Below, in pieces: positions 19,337 to 28,478 of a DNA stretch of 39,240 bases. The notes beneath the pieces were generated by a model. It made no database searches, was not told the DNA's origin, and worked only from the letters and a program-made list of their open reading frames with translations. A program made the translations under genes and the position numbers. Origin of the DNA: Deltaproteobacteria bacterium (GTDB lineage: Bacteria; JAEEML01); contig JAEEML010000077.1 in the NCBI GenBank assembly GCA_016283195.1, forward strand, positions 1 through 39,240. Direction: 5' to 3'. Positions within the stretch are counted from its first letter, which is position 1, and the number at the start of each line of letters is the position of its first letter.

Positions 19337-19428
19337 AAATTGCCTTTCCACACCTTGATAAAAGATTAAGTGTGCACTAAATATTTGAGCGGATACCTTT
19401 TTGGCTATCACTTTAGGCGGAGGAAAAC

Positions 19429-20436
19429 ATGACTACAGCCGATCGCGATGTAAAATACCCTATAGAGCCCTCTTTTAAAGCATCTTTACTCATAACCGCC
19501 ATGGTGGCACTGGCCCCCATGATGGCCGCTTTTTTTTGGGCCGGCGGGCAAAAGGATTTATCGCGATTTTCTACTATTATTTTCGGCAATTGGATTTCTC
19601 CTTTTATCTTTTGGCTTTTTGCCGCCACCATCTTTTACCTATGGCGCAAAAAACGCCTTTTCATTGTAGAAAAAAGAGCTACAGGAACTCTTATAGATAT
19701 CTATAGAGAAATAACCAATAATCAAAGCGGTGAAGCGGAGCCGCAACCAAGTGCGAACGATCTATCCTCTGCCCTCCTGGCTAAGGAGCCCGATGCCAGC
19801 CCCGATAACCTTTTAATAAGCCGCTTAAAATTTCGGGAACAATCAGGATTAACAGGCTCAACGCTGACGGATCTTCTGGCTGAAAGCGAAGCTAGCGCCA
19901 TGGAGGGCTCTTATGCTATGGCCCATTTTTCTGTCTGGGCTATTCCCATTTTAGGCTTTATCGGCACTGTCTGGGGCATCAGCGGCGCCGTCTCCGGTTT
20001 TTCTCAGGCTATGTCCGGCCAAAGCAGCGCAGCCGGTATTTCCGAAGCTTTAAAAGAGACTCTGCCACTTGTTACAGCCAACCTGGCTACAGCTTTTGAC
20101 ACCACCTTTTTGGCCCTCATTTTGAGTTTGCCGCTTATGTATATGATAACCACCCTGGAAAAAGCGGAAAACAGCTATTTAAAGCAGCTCGCTGAATGGT
20201 CGGCACAAACGTTTTCCGGCCATTCAACTGCTAAAAGTGCAGATTTTATTCAAAATTCTCCGGTACAAAGCGCTCCCACTCAGGCAGCACCTATGGCGCA
20301 GTCTCCCCAAGCTCCGGTAAACCAGGAATTAAGCGCTTTAACCATGCAAATAGATGCCCTAAGGCGCACCATGCAGGATTTAAGCCAATTATTATTTGCA
20401 CTTAAAGAACAGGAAATTGGGAGCCCCAAATTATGA
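19429..20436 (+). CDS. MotA/TolQ/ExbB-family proton channel protein
   Basis: IPILGFIGTVWGISGAVSGF (LGxxGTVxGI signature), LPLVTANLATAFDTTFLALILSLPLMYM (TolQ/ExbB C-terminal TM pair), two additional N-terminal TMs. RBS ggcggagg upstream. Confidence 0.85.
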   Translation: MTTADRDVKYPIEPSFKASLLITAMVALAPMMAAFFWAGGQKDLSRFSTIIFGNWISPFIFWLFAATIFYLWRKKRLFIVEKRATGTLIDIYREITNNQSGEAEPQPSANDLSSALLAKEPDASPDNLLISRLKFREQSGLTGSTLTDLLAESEASAMEGSYAMAHFSVWAIPILGFIGTVWGISGAVSGFSQAMSGQSSAAGISEALKETLPLVTANLATAFDTTFLALILSLPLMYMITTLEKAENSYLKQLAEWSAQTFSGHSTAKSADFIQNSPVQSAPTQAAPMAQSPQAPVNQELSALTMQIDALRRTMQDLSQLLFALKEQEIGSPKL

Positions 20437-21041
20437 AACGCCGCCGGCGCTTAAAAGTTCCTGCCCTGGATCTCTTCCCTTTTTTAAGCATTTTTTTGTG
20501 CATTATGGGCATATTAGCCTTTTTGGAAACACTGATGGCTACTGCTTCCGGCAAAGCCTCAAAAATAGAAATTAAGCCGGGAAAGTTTTTGCAGCAGGCT
20601 ACGCCGTACCAAATATTCTGCCTGCCTGACGGCCTGGTAATTCTGCCGCCGGTGAGCGAAATAAAAGCCCTGGCCGCTACTTTGAAAAGCCCCAAAGATC
20701 GCCAGAGAGTTACAGCCATTGCCGAGAAGCGCGATAAAGTTTTGGCGGGATATAATCCGCATGAGCGCCATAAGGGCCGCCTTTTAAGCGATGAAGAAAT
20801 ATCTGCTCTCTTGGAAGAGATGGTGGAAATAAACAATATCGCCAAAAATAATGACAGCTTATATGAAGAAACTCTGCTTTTTGGCATTTACCCGGCAGGC
20901 AGTGCGCATTTTCACAATTTTCGCCGCGTAATGTATGATACTCGCTTTGAAGGGCTAAAAAAAGGTTATGAAATACTCGATAGCGACTGGCAATTTGTCA
21001 TTCCTAGTGCCGCAGGCCAAACAGCGGAGGGTGCGCTATGA
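20433..21041 (+). CDS. ExbD/TolR-like single-pass protein 1 (divergent)
   Basis: Short basic N-terminus MKRRRRLKVPA, then TM with Asp at its start (LDLFPFLSIFLCIMGILAFL), then periplasmic domain. ATGA overlap with the ExbB-like gene. Confidence 0.65.
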   Translation: MKRRRRLKVPALDLFPFLSIFLCIMGILAFLETLMATASGKASKIEIKPGKFLQQATPYQIFCLPDGLVILPPVSEIKALAATLKSPKDRQRVTAIAEKRDKVLAGYNPHERHKGRLLSDEEISALLEEMVEINNIAKNNDSLYEETLLFGIYPAGSAHFHNFRRVMYDTRFEGLKKGYEILDSDWQFVIPSAAGQTAEGAL

Positions 21042-21652
21042 AAATCCGCATGAATTTGGATTCATTAACCGATTTAGTCTCCAATTCCATCGGCATGCTC
21101 ATTCTCTTTTCCCTCATTACTCTGACACAAAACGAGCAGCAAGTTTATAAAATAGAAGTTCCGGTGGAGCACATGACCAAACTGGCGCCAAAATTTTTCA
21201 TCTGCCGGCACAATAAGATTATCCCCCTGGAACTTGGCTGGCTTTTCCAGCGCAGCATGGCCCACATCGCCCAGATTCAGGACGAAAACTGGTTTGACCT
21301 CGGAATCGGTAATTTAAAGGGGCGTATTCCTCTGCGGAAAGGTCTGGTCATCGATTCACCTGATACCTCCTCATGGGAAGATGGGGAGCTGATTGAGCAT
21401 CCCCGCAGTCAAATTCATAAAGCACTCTCAGAAATTGACCCCAATATTAATTTTGCCTTTTTTTTCGTCTATGACGATCCGCAAAACGATAAATATGCCG
21501 GTAGCGGTTTTGAGGCTTACCGTAAAGCGCGCGCTTTTTTACAGGAGCACGGCGTAAAATCCGGTTGGGTACCGGTTTCCAAAAACAATCCGCCACATAT
21601 TTGTTTCTGGAGTGATGTTTTGGAGTGTCGCTTCCGTCCATCGCATCTGTGA
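21038..21652 (+). CDS. ExbD/TolR-like single-pass protein 2 (divergent)
   Basis: MKIRMNLDSLTDLVSNSIGMLILFSLITL: N-terminal TM with Asp. Periplasmic domain with ExbD-like segment FAFFFVYDDP...GFEAYRKARAFLQEHGVKSGWVPV. ATGA overlap with the preceding gene. Confidence 0.65.
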   Translation: MKIRMNLDSLTDLVSNSIGMLILFSLITLTQNEQQVYKIEVPVEHMTKLAPKFFICRHNKIIPLELGWLFQRSMAHIAQIQDENWFDLGIGNLKGRIPLRKGLVIDSPDTSSWEDGELIEHPRSQIHKALSEIDPNINFAFFFVYDDPQNDKYAGSGFEAYRKARAFLQEHGVKSGWVPVSKNNPPHICFWSDVLECRFRPSHL

Positions 21653-21659
21653 GGCCCAA

Positions 21660-23453
21660 ATGGAGCAAAATTTTACTTATTTAAAAAGCATTTTTAATCT
21701 CCCGGCCGATGCTCCGCTGGAAGATATTTTGGCCAAACTGAATGAAGTGCAAAAGGAGAATAAAGAACCGTGGTTCACTCTGCTGCGCGGCGAGGTTTTA
21801 GAAGAATTAAAAGAGCAAAGCGCAGCTAAAAATGCCTATAAAGAAACTAATAACCTGGTTAGCCAAAGAATAATTACCCGCCTTAAAGCAGTAAGTCAGG
21901 CTTTAAAAGAATTAAGTACTTCATTAAGGCGGCAGCTCATTTTTGCTTCAATCGCCACAGCTCTGGCCATTGCCATGCCGCTTATTTTGCTGTCGGCCAA
22001 TAAAGTGATGGAATCGGGATTATCCATAAAAGATAACCACTACACTCTGACAAGCACCAGCGCGGCAGATGAGCTTGATGGGCTCAATTTTGCCCGCTGG
22101 TTCTATGAACTTACGATCGCGGAAAATGGCCCGCAAAATGATAACGCTAAAGCCGGACACCTCTCTTTTGAGCTGGGCGGCGGTTCTCAAGGCGGCGGTT
22201 CTCAGGGCGGCGGTTCTCAAGGTAACACTACTCAAGGTCCAGCCGGAGGCAGCAATCAGGGCAGCGCTCAAAACGGCACTTCTCCGGCTACGGCCGGAGA
22301 CAGCTCAAAAGGCAGCTCTTCGGGCAACACTGCTCCGGATACGGTCGGCGGCGGCTTTAAAAGCGACAGTGCTCCTGGCAGCACTCCTCCGGCTACGGCC
22401 GGGAGTTCCGACAAAGCGGGAAAAGGTAAAACACGCGGCGATACACTGAAATTTACTGCCCGCCACACCATATCCCCTCCCTTTGTCTGCCCGGAGGTTG
22501 AACTCCTTTGCACCAAGGAAGAAGTGCCAGACTTAAATAAACCATGGCGAACACAACTCATGGATCTTTTTCACCTGGATAATATTTATTTTTCCTACAG
22601 CGAAAATTGTGCGGCCATGAGCCATAATATAGATGTTTTCACATCCGGCTATGGTTGGCACCTAGCAGAGCGCGAAGTTAAATGCGATGTCGAAGCCAGA
22701 GTTGCCAGCTGTTTTTACAAAGCTAATGAATATCAAAAAGCGGCCGAACACGCCAGAAGAGCCATCTGTTCCGGCCTAAACGAAGCCTTGGCGGCAATGA
22801 ATATTTTGGCCACTATAGCCAAAAAGAATAACGATAAAGAGTTGGTAAAACGCTATATAACCTGCATGGATCGCTTTAGCACTTATTACCAAAACACTAT
22901 GACGGTAAACGCTTACACCGCTTATAACCACCTGGCTGCTGGGGCTTACGCTTGGGAACTGAATAATGACCTTGTAGCCCTCGTCCGCCATACTGATTTG
23001 GCGGAGAAAATACTGCCCAAAGCGCCAAAAACTGTGTTTCTCGAAATGGTTGGCAGCATGATTAAATACCATAAAATGATGATTTCCGCCATTAAAGGTG
23101 AAAGCGACAACAAATTTTATCCCCTCATGCACAACTCTATGAATACTCCTTGGAATGACGAACGCGATCTATTGCATACACACATTTACAACTTCACCCG
23201 CCTAATGCTACGGCGCGATCATAAAGAAGCCCAAAAGAGCTTTGAACAGATACTGGCCCGCTATCGCGATATGGCCGAATACGACGAAAAAGAGCCCTTT
23301 ATGGGCCTAAACAGTCTAGTAAAAAACAGCAAGTCGCTCTCCAAAGAAGAAGCGCAGCAAATGGCTGCCTTTTTCCAAATACTAGACGGCAAAAAAGATG
23401 GTAGCAAAGTGCAAAAAATGGAAAAAATAGGCCAGTTTATTAAAAGCCTTTGA
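21660..23453 (+). CDS. Bitopic protein: N-terminal cytoplasmic helical region, one TM, Gly/Ser/Thr repeat linker, C-terminal helical (TPR-like) periplasmic domain
   Basis: TM RRQLIFASIATALAIAMPLILLSANKV; linker GGGSQGGGSQGGGSQG...; C-terminal helices such as VASCFYKANEYQKAAEHARRAICSGLNEALAAMNILATIAKKNND resemble TPR. Start codon 8 nt after the previous stop. Confidence 0.65.
   Translation: MEQNFTYLKSIFNLPADAPLEDILAKLNEVQKENKEPWFTLLRGEVLEELKEQSAAKNAYKETNNLVSQRIITRLKAVSQALKELSTSLRRQLIFASIATALAIAMPLILLSANKVMESGLSIKDNHYTLTSTSAADELDGLNFARWFYELTIAENGPQNDNAKAGHLSFELGGGSQGGGSQGGGSQGNTTQGPAGGSNQGSAQNGTSPATAGDSSKGSSSGNTAPDTVGGGFKSDSAPGSTPPATAGSSDKAGKGKTRGDTLKFTARHTISPPFVCPEVELLCTKEEVPDLNKPWRTQLMDLFHLDNIYFSYSENCAAMSHNIDVFTSGYGWHLAEREVKCDVEARVASCFYKANEYQKAAEHARRAICSGLNEALAAMNILATIAKKNNDKELVKRYITCMDRFSTYYQNTMTVNAYTAYNHLAAGAYAWELNNDLVALVRHTDLAEKILPKAPKTVFLEMVGSMIKYHKMMISAIKGESDNKFYPLMHNSMNTPWNDERDLLHTHIYNFTRLMLRRDHKEAQKSFEQILARYRDMAEYDEKEPFMGLNSLVKNSKSLSKEEAQQMAAFFQILDGKKDGSKVQKMEKIGQFIKSL
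22176..22220 (+). repeat. 15-bp in-frame tandem repeat (3 copies) encoding GGGSQ
   Basis: ggcggcggttctca(a/g) repeated exactly three times; followed by looser repeats of about 51 bp encoding (N/G)(G/N/S)T(S/A/P)P(A/D)T(A/V)G... Confidence 0.9.
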
Positions 23454-23503
23454 GGTTTTGCAAGAGCTAAATTCCCACCTCTGAAACTTTTGGTGTTTCG
23501 GCG

Positions 23504-24160
23504 CTAGCAGCCCCTGATACTATTAATGGCCGCCGCCATGTCCGAAGCTTTAAAAACTGCCGTCCCGGCCACCAGCATAGTAGCGCCCGCTTCACGCACC
23601 AGAGGCGCTGTCTCCGGAGTAATGCCTCCATCCACCTCGATTTGGGTATTAAGGCCGTTTTTCTCTATATAATCCCTAAGCGAGGCAATTTTAGGCAGCA
23701 TTTCTTTGATAAAAGCCTGGCCCCCAAAACCGGGATTCACGGTCATAATTAGCACATGGTGCAGCATTGGAATAATGGGCTCGATAGACTGCCAGGGAGT
23801 GTGGGGGTTAAGAGCCACGGCCGCTTTGACTCCGGCAGCTTCTATCTGCTTAATAAGACGATGTAAATGAATAACAACCTCAGCATGAACAGAAATCATA
23901 TTAGCACCGGCTTTTATATATTCTTCCACCATTTGCTGCGGCTCGTTAATCATGAGATGCACATCGATGGGCACAGTGCTTACCTTTTTCATGGCCTTTA
24001 AAATTGGCGGGCCAAAGGTCAAATTGGGAGTAAAATGGCCGTCCATAACATCATAGTGCAAAATATCGGCGCCGGCGGCGATAACGGCACTTATTTCTTC
24101 CCCAAAACGCAGGGGGTCGGCCGAAAGAAGCGAGGGGGCAACTATTACTTTGCGCTGCAT
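23504..24160 (-). CDS. rpe: Ribulose-phosphate 3-epimerase
   Basis: VAPSLLSADPLRFGEEI, HYDVMDGHFTPNLTFGPPI, IDVHLMINEP, MTVNPGFGGQAFI, QIEVDGGI. Confidence 0.96.
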   Translation of the reverse strand: MQRKVIVAPSLLSADPLRFGEEISAVIAAGADILHYDVMDGHFTPNLTFGPPILKAMKKVSTVPIDVHLMINEPQQMVEEYIKAGANMISVHAEVVIHLHRLIKQIEAAGVKAAVALNPHTPWQSIEPIIPMLHHVLIMTVNPGFGGQAFIKEMLPKIASLRDYIEKNGLNTQIEVDGGITPETAPLVREAGATMLVAGTAVFKASDMAAAINSIRGC

Positions 24161-24204
24161 AATTAACCTCTTGCGCCCTAGCCGTCTAGGCCGGGCTTTA
24201 AAAT

Positions 24205-26883
24205 TCAAAGCATTTCTTTTAATTTATACAAAAATTCCAGAGCCTTGCGCGGGCTCAAATCATCAACATCCACCTTTTTAAGGGCCTTTTCCACTGCGCT
24301 CGGCACTTCTTCGGCAAAAAATGATAACTGGCGGCTTGGCTCCTTTACAGGCTGTGGAACCGCCTCCGCTTTTCCTGCCAAATTACTAATAATTTCATGC
24401 TGTTTAGTGCTATTAACCGCTTCCAAATGGGCGAGTAGCTCATTACTGCGGGCAATAAGATCCGGCGGCAGGCCGGCTAATCTAGCCACCTGAATACCGT
24501 AAGACCTACTGGCAGCCCCGGCTTCCAGGCGGCGCAAGAAGATGATCTCATCATTCATTTCGCGCACTAATACATTAAAATTCTTGGCTTTTTTTTGCTC
24601 TTTGGTGATAGCGGTGAGCTCATGATAATGGGTGGCAAAGAGGGTTAAAGCGCCGCACCTATCCAAAAGGTATTCGGCAATGGCCCTGGCGATGGAGAGG
24701 CCGTCATAAGTGCTGGTGCCCCGCCCTATTTCGTCCAGAATAATGAGCGAGCGCGGAGTGGCTTCGCGCAAAATAGTGGCTGTTTCACACATTTCCACCA
24801 TAAAGGTGGATTGCCCCTTGTGCAAAATATCGCTGGCGCCCACGCGGGTAAAGATGCGATCGCGGATGCCGATTTCCGCAGCTTCTGCGGGCACAAAAGA
24901 GCCCATGTGGGCCATGAGGGTGATAAGAGCCACCTGGCGCATAATGGTGGATTTACCGGCCATATTGGGGCCGGTGATGATGAGTAGCTGGTTATTCTCG
25001 CCGTCTAGGTGGCAATCGTTGGCAATAAAGCGCTCGCCCAGTTGGCGCGAAAGGCGCTCGATAACCGGATGGCGGCCGGCCGTGATGGAAATAGTGTTTT
25101 CCTCGGTGAGCCTCGGACGGCAATAATTCCACTCGGCCGCCACTTCGGCGAGCGAAAGATAGCCGTCGAGCTCGCCCAGCAGCGTGGCAGTGACTCTGAT
25201 GCGCCCGGTGAGCGGCAAAAGCTCAGCCAAAAGATTCTGATAAAGCTCCTGCTCCAAAGCAGAAAGGCGCTCCTCAGCCGAAAGCACTTTATCTTCCAAA
25301 ACTTTGAGCTCTTCGGTGATATAGCGCTCACCATTGACCGTGGTCTGGCGGCGCATATAAGATTTTGGCACCTCGGCAGCCCTGGCCCGTGGCACCTCAA
25401 TATAATAGCCAAAAACTTTGTTATAGCGGATGCGCAGCGTATTTATGCCCGTTTTTTGCCGCTCTTTATCGGCCATGCCCAGGATTATCTCGCGGCCGTT
25501 TTGTTGCAGGCGGCGGCACTCATCAAGCTCTTTATTATAGCCTTCGTTAAAGATTTCGCCGCCGCCGATGAGGCCCATGGGCTCAGGCCGGATGGCCCGC
25601 CGCAATATGGCCAGAATATCCTCTAATTTATCAATGCGGCGGGCCAGGCGCTGCAATGGTGCCGGGGCGGCATCTTGGAGCAAATAATCCACCAGCGGGC
25701 CGATAACGGCCAGTGAGGCACTGAGAGCCGCCAAATCGCGCGGCGTGGCCATTTTAGCCGCCAATTTGCCGTTAAGCCGCTCCAGGTCGGCAATTTGGCT
25801 AAAAAATTCCGCCGCTTTGTGGCGCACATCGCCGTTATCAAAAAAAGCTTCCACCAAATCGGCCCGCTCATTTATGGCCGCTATGGAAGTTAAGGGATAC
25901 AAAAGCCACTGCTTAATAGCCCGGCTGCCCATGGGCGTCTTGGCATGGTCAAGATGCCAAAAGAGCGAGCCGTTATGGGCATTATCGTAGCTTGTGCGTA
26001 TGAGTTCCAAGTTGCGCCGGCAGGTTTCGTCTATTTGCATAAAGGCCGTAATTTCATATACTTCCGGCAACTCGATATGCATGGGCAAGCTGCCCAAAGT
26101 CTCGGCCAAATAAGCCAAAACGCCGGTAGTCACCATAGCTAGAAGCGGCTCACTCTCTTGCCAGGAAGCCAACTTTTCTTCCCAAATCTGGGGCAACTTT
26201 TCCGCCCCGCCGTAGCTATTAAAATAGCTCTCAGCGCGCACTGTAATAGCCGCATTTAAGCCATAAACTTCTTTATAATGCTCTGCCTCAGCCTTTTGGC
26301 CGCTGGGGACTATCAGCTCGCGCGGCATAACACGGCCAAGCTCGTCAAAAATGGTGGTTATAAGCGCACTTTTGGTCACTTTGAAGTGGCCGGTCAGCAT
26401 ATCGAGAAGCGCCAGGCCAAAGCCTTCCCCCAGAGCGGCAATAACAGCCAAATAACTCACCTCTTTGGCATTCATGCTCTGGGCATCGGTGGCCGTAGCC
26501 GGAGTAATAACCCGGGTAACCTCGCGTTTTACAATGCCTTTAGCAAAACGCGGGTCTTCCATTTGGTCGCACATGGCCACTTTAAAGCCGGCAGCCAAAA
26601 GGCGGCTCACATAGCTATCTATAGCATGGTGCGGCACCCCGGCCATGGGCAGGGAATCTTCCGATTTATCTCTCTCTCTGGTGGTTAAGGTTAAATCAAG
26701 TACCTTGGAAGCCACCCGGGCATCATCACCGAAAAGCTCGTAAAAATCGCCCATTCTAAAGAGCAATAATGCTTCTGGATGCTCGGCTTTAGCTTGAAAA
26801 TACTGACGCATAGCCGGGGTGAGCTGCTTTTTCCCTTCCCCGGCAAGTTCGTTATCTGGTTCTGCTTGTTGCGCTTTCGACAT
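24205..26883 (-). CDS. mutS: DNA mismatch repair protein MutS
   Basis: TPAMRQYFQAKAEHPEALLLFRMGDFYELF, ITGPNMAGKSTIMRQVALI, STFMVEMCETATILREATPRSLIILDEIGRGTSTYDGLSIA, LFATHYHELT. Likely start MSKAQQ at 26883. Confidence 0.98.
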   Translation of the reverse strand: MSKAQQAEPDNELAGEGKKQLTPAMRQYFQAKAEHPEALLLFRMGDFYELFGDDARVASKVLDLTLTTRERDKSEDSLPMAGVPHHAIDSYVSRLLAAGFKVAMCDQMEDPRFAKGIVKREVTRVITPATATDAQSMNAKEVSYLAVIAALGEGFGLALLDMLTGHFKVTKSALITTIFDELGRVMPRELIVPSGQKAEAEHYKEVYGLNAAITVRAESYFNSYGGAEKLPQIWEEKLASWQESEPLLAMVTTGVLAYLAETLGSLPMHIELPEVYEITAFMQIDETCRRNLELIRTSYDNAHNGSLFWHLDHAKTPMGSRAIKQWLLYPLTSIAAINERADLVEAFFDNGDVRHKAAEFFSQIADLERLNGKLAAKMATPRDLAALSASLAVIGPLVDYLLQDAAPAPLQRLARRIDKLEDILAILRRAIRPEPMGLIGGGEIFNEGYNKELDECRRLQQNGREIILGMADKERQKTGINTLRIRYNKVFGYYIEVPRARAAEVPKSYMRRQTTVNGERYITEELKVLEDKVLSAEERLSALEQELYQNLLAELLPLTGRIRVTATLLGELDGYLSLAEVAAEWNYCRPRLTEENTISITAGRHPVIERLSRQLGERFIANDCHLDGENNQLLIITGPNMAGKSTIMRQVALITLMAHMGSFVPAEAAEIGIRDRIFTRVGASDILHKGQSTFMVEMCETATILREATPRSLIILDEIGRGTSTYDGLSIARAIAEYLLDRCGALTLFATHYHELTAITKEQKKAKNFNVLVREMNDEIIFLRRLEAGAASRSYGIQVARLAGLPPDLIARSNELLAHLEAVNSTKQHEIISNLAGKAEAVPQPVKEPSRQLSFFAEEVPSAVEKALKKVDVDDLSPRKALEFLYKLKEML

Positions 26884-27000
26884 CTTTCTGCCAACACCTC
26901 CGCCAAGAGCCTTAGCACATTTTTTGGCTTTTCGCCCTAGTTTTTCGGCGCTTTTTAAATATCCTGGCCCTGGAGCCCGCCTCAGAAGCAAAACCAAGCA

Positions 27001-27087
27001 AAATACTCTGCGCACTGCCCAAGATTTTAGAAAAAAATACTTTGCGCACTGCCCAAGATTTTGCTAAAAAATACTTTGCGCACTGCC
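27001..27087. repeat. 34-bp direct tandem repeat, about 2.6 copies
   Basis: aaatac(t/c)(t/c)tgcgcactgcccaagatttt... begins at 27001, 27035 and 27069 with an exact 34-bp period; lies just upstream of the AAA ATPase gene. Confidence 0.92.
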
Positions 27088-27100
27088 TCCGGAGGGAGTT

Positions 27101-28465
27101 ATGGAAATCGCCAGAAAAGCCTATAGTAAACTGCAAGAATGGAAAAACTCTTCACAGGGGAAAAGTGCCATCATGCTTGAAGGTGCCCGGCGCATCGGCA
27201 AATCCACTCTGGCCATGCGCTTCGGCAAAAACGAATACAAGTCACATATTCTTGTTGATTTCAACAATGTTTCCCGCCAAATCAGCGAAAATTTTGCTAA
27301 TAACCTAAACAATCTTGATCTCTTTTTTCAAATTCTTTCGCTGGAATACAATACGCCTTTATATAAAAGAAATTCCCTGATTATCTTTGACGAAATTCAA
27401 AAATTTCCGCGGGCACGCGAGGCCATAAAGTACCTGGTGGCCGATGGGCGCTACGATTTTATCGAAACAGGCTCCCTGATTTCCATCAAAGAAAATGTCA
27501 GCACAATAACCATCCCTTCCGAAGAAGAAAAGCTGAAAATGTACCCATGCGACTTTGAAGAATTTGCTGGAGCACTGGGTGAGGAGCTTTTGCTGCAATA
27601 CATCGCTAAATGTTTTAAGGATCGAGTTCCTTTGGAGGACCATTTTCATAAGCGGGCTTTATGGCTTTTTAAAGAATATATGTTGGTGGGCGGTATGCCG
27701 CAAAGTATAGTAGCCTACCTGGAAAACGGCCGCGATTTTGCCAAAAGCGATAAGGAAAAGCGCAAAATTTTGGACCTTTATCGCGATGACATCAAAAAGG
27801 CTTCCAAGCGCTATAGTTCCAAAGTTGCCGCTATATTCGACAACATTCCCGGCTACCTTTCCACTCATGAAAAGAAAGTGGTTTTAAAGGAGATCGATGC
27901 CTCAAAAGCTGCGAGCTTTTCCAAATACGATGAGCCGCTCTTTTGGCTTGGCGATTCCATGATTTGCAACCTCTGTTACAAGTGTAACGACCCCAATATC
28001 GGCTTTGCGCTTAATCAAAACGATGCAGCCCTTAAATGCTATATGGGCGATACCGGCCTGCTTATGAGCCTCGCCTTCAGCGAAAACGAAATCGCTTCAA
28101 ATAATCTTTATAAGGCTATTATGAGCGGCAAACTCTCGCTTAATGCCGGCATGCTTTATGAAAACGCCATTGCCCAAATGCTCAGAGCCGGGGGGCGAAA
28201 ATTATACTTTTATACAGAATACGACGCAGAAAAGCACCGTAATTCCATGGAAATAGATTTTTTACTCTCCAATGAAAGCCCGACAAATTTCAAAATCTAC
28301 CCGGTGGAAGTAAAAGCGGCCAAAAATTACACCACCACATCGCTAGGCAAATTTAAAGCCAAGTTTAAAAAACGGGTCGGCGCGTCCATCATCATCCACC
28401 CCAAAGCCTTGCAAGTTGCCGATGATATTCTGAAAATCCCGCCTTATATGACCTGGTGCCTGTGA
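27101..28465 (+). CDS. AAA ATPase of the AAA_14/DUF4143 type
   Basis: Walker A GARRIGKST, Walker B NSLIIFDEIQKFPRAREAIKYL, FIETGSLISIKE, MYPCDFEEF, C-terminal LLSNESPTNFKIYPVEVKAAKNYTTTSL (DUF4143-like). ggagggagtt RBS upstream. Confidence 0.9.
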   Translation: MEIARKAYSKLQEWKNSSQGKSAIMLEGARRIGKSTLAMRFGKNEYKSHILVDFNNVSRQISENFANNLNNLDLFFQILSLEYNTPLYKRNSLIIFDEIQKFPRAREAIKYLVADGRYDFIETGSLISIKENVSTITIPSEEEKLKMYPCDFEEFAGALGEELLLQYIAKCFKDRVPLEDHFHKRALWLFKEYMLVGGMPQSIVAYLENGRDFAKSDKEKRKILDLYRDDIKKASKRYSSKVAAIFDNIPGYLSTHEKKVVLKEIDASKAASFSKYDEPLFWLGDSMICNLCYKCNDPNIGFALNQNDAALKCYMGDTGLLMSLAFSENEIASNNLYKAIMSGKLSLNAGMLYENAIAQMLRAGGRKLYFYTEYDAEKHRNSMEIDFLLSNESPTNFKIYPVEVKAAKNYTTTSLGKFKAKFKKRVGASIIIHPKALQVADDILKIPPYMTWCL

Positions 28466-28478
28466 TGGTGGCGGCGCG

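Noticed and set aside
22069-22449. Repetitive 126-aa out-of-frame ORF (AAVLKAAVLRAAVLK...)
   Set aside because: Alternative-frame reading of the GGGSQ-encoding tandem repeat; repeats create open frames in all registers.
19429-23453. Zorya-type (ZorAB) anti-phage defence system
   Set aside because: No ZorC/ZorD helicase or nuclease genes are adjacent and gene 2/3 lack the OmpA/MotB-like domain typical of ZorB; only the generic ExbB/MotA relationship is supported.
23454-23503. Possible shared terminator between convergent gene 4 and rpe (gaaac...gtttc)
   Set aside because: Only a 5-bp stem and no T-tract; too weak to call.
25009-25626. 205-aa plus-strand ORF antisense to mutS
   Set aside because: mutS covers the region with all canonical motifs; shadow ORF.
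27001-27087. Possible CRISPR array
   Set aside because: The 34-bp period is contiguous with no variable spacers and no cas genes are nearby; it is a simple tandem repeat.
26912-27136. Minus-strand ORF with KSWAVRKVFFSKILGSAQSIL repeats
   Set aside because: Translation of the 34-bp repeat itself; overlaps the mutS 5' region and the ATPase start; no support as a protein.
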